A DNA stretch of 16,743 nucleotides from NCBI GenBank assembly GCA_964394085.1, contig CAYMWF010000062.1, positions 1 to 16,743 of the forward strand, given 5' to 3'. This DNA is from CAYMWF01 sp964394085 [NCBI: uncultured Gemmatimonadota bacterium]. Its GTDB lineage: Bacteria; GCA-2686955; CAYMWF01. The notes beneath the pieces are model-generated. The model searched no databases, had not been told where the DNA came from, and saw only the letters and a program-made list of their open reading frames with translations. This document shows positions 7,991-16,480 of the stretch, one piece after another. The position numbers and the translations under genes were made by a program. The stretch's first letter is position 1, and each line of letters begins with the position of its first letter.

Positions 7991-8415
7991 GGGAGTTGTC
8001 CCCGGTCAGCCGCCGGGTCGCGTTCAGCAGGATAGAGATCTTCCGTGTGAAGAAAATGGAACGGAAGACATCAGTGGACGGAAGCTCCTTGATAAATTTC
8101 GGGAATATCGGTTACTTATGCGATCGGATTCTGCATCGGTGTTGTGGTGCGGAAATTGTTTATACTGCTTGCATCCTGCGGTAGTCGGGTTTAAAGAAGG
8201 TAGTGCGGCCGGTTCGCGGGGTGCTTCGGCCGGAGTTCCGGAGATATGAATTGCCGGCGTGCTCAGGTTCATCCGGTTTCACCGGCCCGGCTGCGGCGGA
8301 CGGAGTCGGTTCCGGATTCGATTGAGAAAGCGCATGCAGGTATAAATCCGGGGTCGGGTTCGCAGAGGTGGTCAAAGTAAAAAGCTGATGAAGAGAAAGA
8401 GAAAGGAGCGTTCGG

Positions 8416-9543
8416 GTGGCGCATAAGAAGAAGATGACCCGAAGGGCTTTCATGAAGAAGGCCGGTCTTACCCTTTGTGCGATGCCGGTTGCGGCGTCGG
8501 GAGCCTGGGGAGGATCCGGTATGGCTTCAGCCGCGAAGGGGGTTGCCGGGCATGCCGGTGTAGCGGGAGCGTCGGGAGCAGCCGGAGCGGCGGGATCGGC
8601 CGGAGCGATGGAGGCGGTGGGGGCGGGATCGACTGCGGCAGCGGGAGCGGCGGAAGCGACAGGAGCGGCGGAGGCGACGGCAGCATCGGGCACAGCGGAT
8701 TCGGTCGTGAAGAAGAGTGGCGGATATCCCGATATCGTTTTCGTTTCCGGCGACCCGGGTCCGGCGGTCCGGAAGGCGGTGGACACTCTCGGCGGCATGT
8801 CGAGGTTCGTCAGGCCGGGGGCCCGGGTTCTGCTGAAGCCGAACATGGGTTTCGCCAACCCGCCCGAATGGGCCACCACCACGAATCCGGCGGTTGTGCG
8901 GGCGGTGGCGGAGCTGGTGCTCGAAGCGGGAGCGAAAAGCGTCCTGGTCTGCGACAATCCGAACCGGAAACCGGAGCTGGCCCCTGAACGATCAGGCATT
9001 GCAGGCGCTCTCACCGGCCTCGACAGGGTGCGGGTATTCATCGTCAACCGCCCCCGCGATTTTACCGAGGTGCCTGTTCCGGCGGGCAAGGTGCTGAAAA
9101 AGCTCTCCATCGCGAGCCTGATTTCGAAGGTGGATCTCCTCATAAATATCCCTGTTGCAAAGGAGCACAACGCAACCGGAGTCAGCTTCGGCATGAAAAA
9201 CCTGATGGGGCTCATCCGGGATCGCACCGCATTTCACACAAAGTTCGATTTGCACACCGCGATAGCCGATATGAACAGGGTTATCCGGCCCGGACTCACC
9301 ATCCTGGACGGGATGCGGATCCTGACCTCGGGCGGCCCCTCCGGTCCGGGCAGGACCGTGGATAAGGGGCTCGTGATAGCCGGGACGGATCCGGTGGCCG
9401 TGGACTCCGCCGGATTGCCTCTGGACCGCTGGGCCGGACGGGCTCTCACCCCCGGCCAGGTGGCGCACATAAAAGCGGCTCACGAAGCCGGACTCGGCGA
9501 AATCGATACGGCGGCTCTCAAGATAGAGCGGATCTCCGCCTGA
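8416..9543 (+). CDS. Tat-exported DUF362 domain protein
   Basis: A 375-residue protein beginning at GTG 8416; AGGAG at 8404-8408 stands seven bases upstream. The N-terminus has a twin-arginine signal (MTRRAFMKKAG, residues 7-17) followed by a hydrophobic stretch, which points to Tat export. Residues about 31-100 are an Ala/Gly-rich low-complexity linker. The DUF362 domain fills about 104-375, with KPN at 141-143, TNP at 156-158, KEH at 249-251, the S-F-G-M-K-N block at 257-262, DG at 298-299, GGP at 306-308 and DPVAVD at 325-330. The family's reaction is not established; many members are fused to 4Fe-4S ferredoxin domains, but none is visible here. A second, divergent DUF362 protein is encoded at 14708. 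No neighbour is close enough for co-transcription, so the gene seems to stand alone between two repeat arrays. Confidence 0.88.
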   Translation: MAHKKKMTRRAFMKKAGLTLCAMPVAASGAWGGSGMASAAKGVAGHAGVAGASGAAGAAGSAGAMEAVGAGSTAAAGAAEATGAAEATAASGTADSVVKKSGGYPDIVFVSGDPGPAVRKAVDTLGGMSRFVRPGARVLLKPNMGFANPPEWATTTNPAVVRAVAELVLEAGAKSVLVCDNPNRKPELAPERSGIAGALTGLDRVRVFIVNRPRDFTEVPVPAGKVLKKLSIASLISKVDLLINIPVAKEHNATGVSFGMKNLMGLIRDRTAFHTKFDLHTAIADMNRVIRPGLTILDGMRILTSGGPSGPGRTVDKGLVIAGTDPVAVDSAGLPLDRWAGRALTPGQVAHIKAAHEAGLGEIDTAALKIERISA

Positions 9544-9564
9544 CCGGCGTTCTTTTCGGCTGCC

Positions 9565-9815
9565 CCCGGTGGTCCGGTTTCCGCTTCGGGAGCACTCGTC
9601 AACTGCTTGGGGGGGGCGCCCATCACCCGGTTCGGTTATCCCCGGTGATCCGGTTTCTGTTTCGGGAGTGGGACGTCCGGTTCCGCTTCGGGGGGGCACC
9701 CATCACCGGGTTCAGCCGCCCCCGGTGATCCGGTTCCTTTTTCTGGAGGGGGTTGTCCGGCACCCGCTTGGGGAGCGCCCATCACCCGGGTCAGTTGCCC
9801 CCGGTGAGTCGCGCT
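9565..9815. repeat. Non-coding tandem repeat of about 80 bp, three copies plus a part
   Basis: CCCGGTG(A/G)TCCGG-type starts recur at 9565, 9641, 9721 and (partly) 9800, giving periods of 76, 80 and 79. Each unit also contains a G-run (up to eight G) and a CCCATCACC block (for example at 9620, 9700 and 9779). The array begins about 20 bases after the DUF362 stop. Unequal unit lengths and stops in the frames argue against coding. Small frames of up to 84 residues across it are by-products of the GC-rich repeat. Confidence 0.85.
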
Positions 9816-9937
9816 TCCGCTAAGCCGGGCTTCGGGCCGTTCGGGATCCGTACCGGAGAGTCGAAACAAAAGGGCGGCGGGATTGTAAAGTAGGGTAGAG
9901 GCATTTGCATCCCGGGGTTTTTCGGGAGCGTCTTTGG

Positions 9938-9946
9938 TGTTATAAT
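9938..9946 (+). promoter_or_regulatory. Extended -10 promoter for the downstream operon
   Basis: A perfect TATAAT (9941-9946) is preceded by TG plus one base (9938-9940), the extended -10 form, which can work without a good -35 box. No clear -35 hexamer is present. In otherwise GC-rich DNA a perfect box is unlikely by chance. It lies about 95 bases before the first gene of the 10042-16743 cluster. Confidence 0.5.
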
Positions 9947-10041
9947 TCAGATGTCCGGCAACTGGTCAGGGCAATCCGGACCGTATCGCAGCCGGGTCTT
10001 GAGAGACGACACGATACTTTCATCGTCAGAGGAGAAATGTG

Positions 10042-10395
10042 ATGGAAGGTGCATATATAACGGATTTGACCCAATTTCTCGACGAGAAGGGTGAAATACC
10101 GAAAGATGTCCACCGCGACGCAAGGGAAATGGGAAGCTTTCTCGCCCTTGTCGTCGACATGGTGACCATTGTCTATCCCGAATCGGGAGCCGGAGTCGAA
10201 ACCGGTATCCGCTGCCGCGTGACCGGATGCACAGGGGAGATAATAGGAGCCCTGGTCGACCCGGAGGAAGAGATCCACTGGCTCTGCTCCGAATGCGGTC
10301 ATCACGGCATCATATCCAACTGGCAGGGCAGCAAATGGGATAATACCGGTCTCCCTCATCAATTCGCCGGCGGCACATGCAATCCGGTCGGTTGA
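10042..10395 (+). CDS. Small four-cysteine (zinc-ribbon-like) protein of unknown function
   Basis: A 117-residue cytoplasmic-looking protein without signal or membrane segment. It has an acidic helical N-terminal half (ITDLTQFLDEKGEIPKDVHRD...) and a C-terminal half with Cys58-x4-Cys63 and Cys82-x2-Cys85, which could form one zinc site. Trp80 before the second pair and SNWQGSKWD after it give it a recognisable pattern, resembling small hypothetical proteins found in many bacteria, but I cannot name a function. The ATG at 10042 is preferred to the GTG directly before it, since GGAG at 10031-10034 is then seven bases away. Its end overlaps the likely ATG of the outer-membrane protein by 19 bases, so the two are probably co-transcribed and perhaps translationally coupled. 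Confidence 0.75.
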   Translation: MEGAYITDLTQFLDEKGEIPKDVHRDAREMGSFLALVVDMVTIVYPESGAGVETGIRCRVTGCTGEIIGALVDPEEEIHWLCSECGHHGIISNWQGSKWDNTGLPHQFAGGTCNPVG

Positions 10396-13300
10396 GATCT
10401 GAGATACCCCGACCTTCCGGGGCGCGACTCATCCTCCCTGCACTTTTCCTCGTCCTGGCAGTCCTGCTCCAGGGACCCGACGCCGCCTTCGCCGACAGGC
10501 TCACACGGAAGACCATTTACTCGGACGGCTCCACCACCTGGTTCGCTTTCCCCGGGCGCCTCCTGGCCCACGACGAATCCGGCGACGAATGGTCGACCGT
10601 CTCCCGCGAGCTCGATCTGGACGAAGGAACCGCCATCCGCTTCTTCGAGCTGGACGACGATATCCTCTGGGTCGCCACCTCCGACGGCCTGCTCAACTCG
10701 GATGTCCGTTACCACGACTGGATCAGGTACGGCGTCGAAACCGGCTTCCCGTCGGGCTCGATCCGCGACCTCTCATTCACCGACGATTATGTCTGGATCG
10801 CCACCGACGCCGGCGCGGTAAGGCTCGACCGGTTCCTGGACGAGGTGACGGTGTTTACGTCAGCCGAGGGGCTCGCCGCCGATTCGGTCTTCGCCGTTCA
10901 TGCTTCGGGCGACCATGTCTGGGCGGGCACCTCCAGGGGCGTGAGCCGCTACGATACGGAACACGAAACGTGGCGCAATTTCTACAGCGGCAAAGCCCTC
11001 GGAGACGCGCCGGTCCGCGACGTTTTCGCCCACGCGGGCAATGTCTGGTTTCTCGGCGACGACCGCCTGACCCGCTTCGACGAGACCACCGAGAGCTTCA
11101 GGGTTTTCGAAGCCGCCGACGGTCTGAACCTTGAAAACCGCACCGATATTTTCCAGTACGCCGACAAGATCTACACTTCCGGGAACGGGCGGGTCGCCGT
11201 TTACGACGCCGGCCTCGACGCATGGTCGAATTTCACGTTTCTCGACGAGCTCCCGTCGAAGGACGTGACTTCGCTCCTCGTGCGGGAGGACGAGATCTGG
11301 TTCGCGTCGCCCGGAGGCGTCAGCCTCTTCACGCCGTCCACCGGCGAATGGCTCCATTACAACGAAGCCACCGGCCTCGCGGCGGGCAATGTGCGTCTCC
11401 TCTATAAAGGGTCCAGGTTCGTTTACGCTCTCGGCGATCGGGGTGTGGGGTACTACGATCCCGCGGAGGATGAGTGGCGCATGAAGGAACGGCCGCGCGA
11501 CGGCGCGGAAAATGGCGGGGCGGGGGGGGGCGCCTCCTCCCCTTCCTCCGGACGCTTTCCGATTATCCCCTCCTCCAGGCTCTTCTCGATAACCCCGGAC
11601 GGGCTCGAAACCGCTCTCCCCGGCGGTCGCTCCGCCCGTCTCTCGGGGCGCTACGCCTTCCTCGCCGAAACCCGGGGCGAGACGGGTTCGGACGAAGCGC
11701 CGACCCTCGACTACCAGATGCGGACCCACGCCCTGCTGCACGCCGACCTGAAGGACAGCCGCGCCCTTCACGCCTTCTACGACAACCGTTCGATAGACGA
11801 GACTTTTTACGGCGCCACGTATCGCGGCGCCTGGGAAGACAACGTGCGCAAGGTCCACGGCGGATATTACACCACCCGGTTCCACGGCAGCAGCATCCTC
11901 GAGCCGGTCTCCTCCGAGGGCGCCGAAGCCGTTTTCGCCGCCGGCCCCCGCCACGGCGTGATTCAGCGCCGCTCCTTCATCCTCGAAGCCTCGGGCGGGC
12001 TCAGGCGGGGCCGCCGCCATACCGATATTTTCAGCGGAAATATGCTGGATCACGAGGTGGAGATATCCTCCGCCTCTCCCGTGACCGGCTTTTTCTTCCA
12101 CCTGCACGGCGATCCGGGCGAGCTGCCTCTCGACGAAGGCGGCGAATCGATCTACCTGAAAGTGGATGCCGCGTCATACAGCGGCACGAGCAGCGTCATC
12201 GAGGGGGAAAACATCGCGGGGATCTTCGGCGACTGGGTGCTTCTGACCGCCGGCGTCGACTACTTCGCCGATTATACGGACGGCACCATCCTCTTCGTTT
12301 CCTACTACGGCGCTTCGGACACGCTGACCGCGTCATACACAGGCGGCTCGGGCTCCCTCGAGGCGGTGCTGCACGCCGGCGGCGGCGAATCCCGCGAGCT
12401 TCGCAACCGCTACAGCCTCGGCGCCGGCGACATCGTCCCGCTCGGATTCGCGCTCACGGTGACCGACACCCTCGGCGCGACGGTGCCGCTCTCGACACTC
12501 GGCCTGGACGACAACGCCGACGGCGCCGTCGATCCTTCCCGCATCGACTTCAAAAACGGTTACCTGGCCTTTCCCGGGTTCGACAACCCGCTCGACGGTA
12601 CCGGCGCCGTAATCCGGGCGTCCTACCGCACCAGGCGCGCCAACTTCAGCCTGGATCACCCGCGGGTCATTGCGGGAAGCGAGACCGTCGCCATCGACGG
12701 AGTCGCAGCGGAGCGCAACGCCGACTACATCGTGGTCTATCCCACGGGCCGCATCATCTTCGTGAACGAGGACCTTCTCGGCGAGGAGTCGGTGGTGCAG
12801 GTGGATTACGAATACGAAATCCCCGAGAGCGACCGGCGCGAGGAGGTGGCCGCCCTGCGCGCCAGCTTCGCGCCCGGCGACTTCCTGGTTTTCGACGCGG
12901 GCGTGACGCGGGTGGGCGCGTCGGGCGACGGGGACGACGGCTCAGGCGGCGGAAACGGCGCCGCCGGGGATGCCGGCGATCCCGCCCGCCTGATCTTCGA
13001 CGCGGCTGCCGATTACCGCGCCGACTGGAGGGCGTCGGACGCCGCTCTCCGGCTGCGTCCCGAAGTCGCCGTGGAGCAGACGGACGAAAAAGAACCGGGC
13101 GACGCGGCGTCCGCGGCGGGCGGCGTCCTCACCGGGCGCTGGCGCCGGCTCGAAGCACGGGCGGAATACCAGTGGTTCAGCCGCGAATTCGCGGGAACGG
13201 ACTCGCGGCTCACCGAGACGGGAACCCTCGACGAGCGGATCAGGGGCGACGTGGAGTGGCGCCTGGCCGAGTGGCTGCCGATCCGCGGCGGCTGGCTCGA

Positions 13301-14639
13301 CGAGGACGGCCGCGACCCGGACAGCGGCGTCCGCCGCCGCAAGCGGGAGCGTTTCGGCTCGATGCTGCTGGCCAGGCAGTCGCTCCCGCGCCTGACCGTG
13401 CGTCTTACCGACAAGGATATGACCGGCGGCGGAGAGGACCGCTCCGAGCAACGTCTCGAGCTCGAGCTGGATCACGAGTTCGGGCGGCGCTCCCTCGACA
13501 TGCTGCACCTCGAGCGGCTCCGGCTGCTCTCCTATTTCAGGCGGTCGGCCGCCGTCGAGGAAGACGGCGCGGATGACGTCCGCACCCGCGCGAACGACAT
13601 CTATTTCGGCGCCAAGTGCTCCCCTACGGCCGCCTGGTTTCTGAACTTCGACTACAAACACTACGCCCAGCGCGGCGACGCCACGGGCGGCTGGGAAGAA
13701 ACGGCCGTCCTGCACGACGTCGATCTCGTGTCGGTCAGCGATATATGGAGCGGCTTCGCAACTTCCGTCTCCCTCGACGGATCCTACAGGCGCGACCTGG
13801 CCGACGCCGCCGAAAACCTCTACGACGTGAACGCCGATCTCCGGATGTCCTGCAGCCTGACTCTTTATCCGGGAATGTGGCTCGACCCCCTCGAGCCGAT
13901 CCTCCTCAACCTCGGCCTGTCCGAAACCCGGGACGAATACTTCGCCGGAACAGAGGCGGACGCGAATCCGTTCAGGCTGGTGGATACTTCCCTCAATACC
14001 GAGGCGCTCCGGACGAGGGGATGGATGTTCAAAGGCACCATCCGCCCCCGCAGTCTTCCGCTCATCCTGACCCAGGGGGCCGAGCTGGGAGTCACCAGGC
14101 GGCGCGAGCTGATGACGAAGACCGAGTCCGGATCGGACAAGTATACTTTCAGGGCGGAGGTTTTCCCCGGTCGTCCCTCGCGTCTCACCGCCGACTGCGT
14201 GGTGGCGCTGGAGGAGACGCCGCCCGACGGCCAGGACCGGGAAACCACCGCCACGCTGACCTGGGACGCCCTTCTCTCGGAGGCGCTTCTTTTGAAGGCG
14301 CGGCTCCGGGGGCGGAGCGAGCGGGTGGAGGAGGGGGTGTTCAGCTCCGGTGAGGAAGAGATTGCGCCGCTCGTGAGATTGAGATACCGTCTGAGGGACC
14401 GGCCCCTCCCCGGCAGGATCGACCTGACCGGAGAGGGGGAGCTCACCCGGGCGAGCGGAGACGGCGGCGCGGCGTCCTATGGCTGGCGCGGCATGCTGCG
14501 GTTCGAGTGGTGGCTGGGAGAGTTCGTCTATACGCTCCTTTCCGGCGACATGTCCAGGGAGGCGGCCGATCCCGGTGCCGCGGCGGAAGACATTCCGATC
14601 GATTACGGCGCCGACTTAAGGATAAACGTGGTATTTTGA
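10377..14639 (+). CDS. Outer-membrane beta-barrel protein with N-terminal beta-propeller
   Basis: A 1420-residue exported protein. A signal peptide with a hydrophobic core at about residues 18-32 ends in AFA, with cleavage likely after residue 39. Residues about 45-355 carry repeated blades of the type D-x-V-W-I-A-T-D-x-G, VWAGTSRGVSRYD and IWFASPGGVSLF, as in two-component-regulator-type beta-propellers. A Gly/Ser-rich linker follows (about 370-392). The middle part (about 400-820) has two segments of the form D-Y-x-x-x-x-x-x-G-x-I-x-F (near 626-640 and 781-800) that resemble repeats in SprA-like surface proteins. From about 830 the alternating charged/aromatic pattern and the final residues INVVF, with terminal Phe, fit an outer-membrane beta-barrel. 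It may be a secretion, attachment or transport component. Alternatively translation starts at TTG 10392, which overlaps the upstream stop. Several long frames on both strands inside this gene are GC-driven by-products. Confidence 0.75.
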   Translation: MQSGRLRSEIPRPSGARLILPALFLVLAVLLQGPDAAFADRLTRKTIYSDGSTTWFAFPGRLLAHDESGDEWSTVSRELDLDEGTAIRFFELDDDILWVATSDGLLNSDVRYHDWIRYGVETGFPSGSIRDLSFTDDYVWIATDAGAVRLDRFLDEVTVFTSAEGLAADSVFAVHASGDHVWAGTSRGVSRYDTEHETWRNFYSGKALGDAPVRDVFAHAGNVWFLGDDRLTRFDETTESFRVFEAADGLNLENRTDIFQYADKIYTSGNGRVAVYDAGLDAWSNFTFLDELPSKDVTSLLVREDEIWFASPGGVSLFTPSTGEWLHYNEATGLAAGNVRLLYKGSRFVYALGDRGVGYYDPAEDEWRMKERPRDGAENGGAGGGASSPSSGRFPIIPSSRLFSITPDGLETALPGGRSARLSGRYAFLAETRGETGSDEAPTLDYQMRTHALLHADLKDSRALHAFYDNRSIDETFYGATYRGAWEDNVRKVHGGYYTTRFHGSSILEPVSSEGAEAVFAAGPRHGVIQRRSFILEASGGLRRGRRHTDIFSGNMLDHEVEISSASPVTGFFFHLHGDPGELPLDEGGESIYLKVDAASYSGTSSVIEGENIAGIFGDWVLLTAGVDYFADYTDGTILFVSYYGASDTLTASYTGGSGSLEAVLHAGGGESRELRNRYSLGAGDIVPLGFALTVTDTLGATVPLSTLGLDDNADGAVDPSRIDFKNGYLAFPGFDNPLDGTGAVIRASYRTRRANFSLDHPRVIAGSETVAIDGVAAERNADYIVVYPTGRIIFVNEDLLGEESVVQVDYEYEIPESDRREEVAALRASFAPGDFLVFDAGVTRVGASGDGDDGSGGGNGAAGDAGDPARLIFDAAADYRADWRASDAALRLRPEVAVEQTDEKEPGDAASAAGGVLTGRWRRLEARAEYQWFSREFAGTDSRLTETGTLDERIRGDVEWRLAEWLPIRGGWLDEDGRDPDSGVRRRKRERFGSMLLARQSLPRLTVRLTDKDMTGGGEDRSEQRLELELDHEFGRRSLDMLHLERLRLLSYFRRSAAVEEDGADDVRTRANDIYFGAKCSPTAAWFLNFDYKHYAQRGDATGGWEETAVLHDVDLVSVSDIWSGFATSVSLDGSYRRDLADAAENLYDVNADLRMSCSLTLYPGMWLDPLEPILLNLGLSETRDEYFAGTEADANPFRLVDTSLNTEALRTRGWMFKGTIRPRSLPLILTQGAELGVTRRRELMTKTESGSDKYTFRAEVFPGRPSRLTADCVVALEETPPDGQDRETTATLTWDALLSEALLLKARLRGRSERVEEGVFSSGEEEIAPLVRLRYRLRDRPLPGRIDLTGEGELTRASGDGGAASYGWRGMLRFEWWLGEFVYTLLSGDMSREAADPGAAAEDIPIDYGADLRINVVF

Positions 14640-14707
14640 CCCCGCACTGCCGAGCCGGTTTTTTCACGGCATCAACCGGGCGGGCGAAACAGTTCAGGAG
14701 AATTCGG

Positions 14708-16414
14708 ATGAGCCACAGGAACGATTCCGGCGCGGACACCTCGCAGGGCGAAGAAAAATCGGGCAGCCGCCGCGGCGGCGGAACAGAAAAAACGGGTTGC
14801 CGCCCGTCGGCCGGCGGCGAGGCGCATCTCCGATCCCCCTCAGCCGCCGAGACCGTTGCTTCCGAAGGCCGCCTGACCACCGCCGCTGAAGCCGCCGCCC
14901 GGGAACGCCGCCCGTCCACCTGTGCCGTCGCTTCCGAAGAGCTGCCGACCACCGCCTCTGAAGCCGCCGCATCGGATAGCAAGCCGTGCGCCCGCACCTC
15001 CGGTTCAGACCGCCGAGACGCCGCCGGCACCATCGACCGCCGTCGCTTCCTGACCACCCTCGCCGCGGGGGCGGCGGCGACCCCGTTCCTGTCTCCGGCG
15101 CGGCTCCTGGCCTCCAGTTTCAGCGGTCGAGCCGCAGCGCGAACCGGTGGGGCGTCCGGCGGGGGAGGGGAGCGCCTCCCCGATGCCGCGACCATAATCG
15201 AAGCCTATCACCAGGACGCCACCGACGGACCGTCGCCCGAACCGACGGTGGTCCGCGCCATGATCGACGCCGCAATCCAGAGGCTGACCGGCGCAGGTTC
15301 CGTCGGCGAGGCCTGGCTCTCACTCTTCCCCGGTATCACCGCCGAAAGCCGCATTTCGATCAAGATAAACTGCATCAGCGCATCCAAGGCCCACCTGACC
15401 GTCCATCCCGCCGTGGTGGAGGCCGTAACCGCGGGGCTGCAGCTCATGTCCGTCGGAGGCGGATTCTTCCCCGCCGAAGGGATAACCGTCTGGGACATGA
15501 CCGAGGATCACCTTGATAACGCCGGGTTCGAAATCAACACGTCGGGCGTGGGGGTGGCCGTGGTGGCGAACGACACTCCGGGCGTCGGATACGACTACAC
15601 CTATCCGATCGATCCCGGGGGCCAGACCCAGTATCCGAGCAAAGTGTTGACCGAGCGGACCGATTTCCTGATCAACATGGCCCTGATCAAAGATCACAGC
15701 ATCGCCGGGGCGACCTTCAGCCTCAAGAACAATTACGGGTCGGTCAATGCCCCGTTTTTCATCCACGGGAACAAGTGCGACCCTTACATCGCCAACCTGA
15801 ACGCCGACTCGCTCTTTACCGAAAAAACCGTGCTTGTTATGTTCGACTCCCTATTCGGAGTCTATTCGGGAGGACCGACCCAGTATCCGCAGGAGATCTA
15901 CAATACGATCCACATGACCACCGACAGGCTCGCTCCCGACGTCTTCGGTCTCGATCTCCTCAACGAAACCCGGCAGTCCCACGGGATGAACCCGGTAACG
16001 GCGCCCCATATCGACACCGCCGGGGAACTCGGCCTCGGGTCGAGCGACTACCAGGTCGAGCAGGTGGTTCCCGATTCCGTGAGAGGTGAAGCGGACACCG
16101 CGACCCCGCCCGCCGCCGGCGCACCCGTCCTCCATCCATGCGCCCCCAACCCGTTCAACCCGCGCACCCTCCTCCGCTTCACAATCCCGCCGCAGCCCGC
16201 CGCCGGCGCCGCCGTCCGCGCCCGCCTCACCGTCTACGACCAGGCCGGACGCCTGACCAGGCGACTCGTCGACCGGCGCCTCCCCCCCGGCGTGCATACC
16301 GTCCCCTGGAACGGCCTCACATCCGCCGGGCGACCAGCCGCCGCCGGCGTCTACACGGCCCGCCTCGAAGCAGCCGGCGCCTTCAGCACGACCCGGCTCG
16401 TCCTGGCCAAGTAA
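14708..16414 (+). CDS. DUF362 domain protein with internal Tat-like motif and FlgD-like C-terminal domain
   Basis: A 568-residue protein. AGGAG at 14696-14700 precedes ATG 14708 by seven bases, which rules against the open frame extending further upstream into the previous gene. Residues 1-108 are polar, Ala/Glu/Arg-rich and repetitive (two related 24-residue blocks around 50 and 74). A twin-arginine motif DRRRFLTTLA (110-119) with a hydrophobic stretch follows, unusually far from the N-terminus. The DUF362 region spans about 160-450, with K-I-N (219-221), T-V-H-P (231-234), KDH (328-330), S-L-K-N-N (338-342) and SGGP (387-390). The C-terminus (478-568) begins PNPFNP and ends PAAAGVYTARL...LVLAK, a FlgD-like immunoglobulin fold of the kind used as a sorting or anchoring tail in FCB-type bacteria. 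It is 68 bases downstream of the outer-membrane protein gene and likely in one operon. No iron-sulfur cysteine cluster is visible. Confidence 0.85.
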   Translation: MSHRNDSGADTSQGEEKSGSRRGGGTEKTGCRPSAGGEAHLRSPSAAETVASEGRLTTAAEAAARERRPSTCAVASEELPTTASEAAASDSKPCARTSGSDRRDAAGTIDRRRFLTTLAAGAAATPFLSPARLLASSFSGRAAARTGGASGGGGERLPDAATIIEAYHQDATDGPSPEPTVVRAMIDAAIQRLTGAGSVGEAWLSLFPGITAESRISIKINCISASKAHLTVHPAVVEAVTAGLQLMSVGGGFFPAEGITVWDMTEDHLDNAGFEINTSGVGVAVVANDTPGVGYDYTYPIDPGGQTQYPSKVLTERTDFLINMALIKDHSIAGATFSLKNNYGSVNAPFFIHGNKCDPYIANLNADSLFTEKTVLVMFDSLFGVYSGGPTQYPQEIYNTIHMTTDRLAPDVFGLDLLNETRQSHGMNPVTAPHIDTAGELGLGSSDYQVEQVVPDSVRGEADTATPPAAGAPVLHPCAPNPFNPRTLLRFTIPPQPAAGAAVRARLTVYDQAGRLTRRLVDRRLPPGVHTVPWNGLTSAGRPAAAGVYTARLEAAGAFSTTRLVLAK

Positions 16415-16480
16415 AAAGCATCTGCCGCCGGCGTCTACACAACCCGGCTCGTTTCGGCCAAGCAAGGAGTAAAGAGATGA
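16415..16480 (+). other. Duplicated remnant of the FlgD-like C-terminus after the stop codon
   Basis: Past the TAA at 16412-16414 the same frame stays open and reads A-A-G-V-Y-T-T-R-L-V-S-A-K (16424-16462), a shortened copy of the end of the preceding protein (AAGVYTARL...TTRLVLAK). The frame then closes with TGA at 16478-16480, which overlaps the ATG of the next gene as ATGA. It looks like an in-frame partial tandem duplication, with either end possibly being the ancestral one. Confidence 0.7.

Larger units (their letters stand above)
7513..8403. other. Long intergenic region without a convincing gene
   Basis: Short open frames exist here but none has family resemblance, a good ribosome site or consistent coding character. 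The longest (7737-8249, plus) runs through a 35-bp tandem repeat whose period is not a multiple of three. Recognisable items are the palindrome at 7735-7752, the repeat at 7855-7990, and a TATACT box at 8161-8166 without a good -35 partner that might serve the DUF362 gene about 250 bases downstream. I recognised no tRNA or known RNA motif. Confidence 0.6.

Noticed and set aside
7737-8249. 170-codon open frame on the plus strand
   Set aside because: It crosses the 35-bp repeat, which changes frame at each unit, and the product has no family likeness or ribosome site.
8160-9227. 355-codon open frame on the minus strand
   Set aside because: It is antisense to the well-supported DUF362 gene and its Ala/Pro-rich product reflects GC-rich codon structure.
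11474-13576. 700-codon frame on the plus strand, with a 415-codon minus-strand frame nearby
   Set aside because: Both lie within the outer-membrane protein gene. The plus-strand product is Arg-rich and low in diversity, typical of an off-frame reading of GC-rich DNA.
14655-14679. Inverted repeat CCGGTT/AACCGG between the outer-membrane protein and second DUF362 genes
   Set aside because: Six pairs with a 13-base loop and no T-run after it; too weak to call a terminator within a likely operon.
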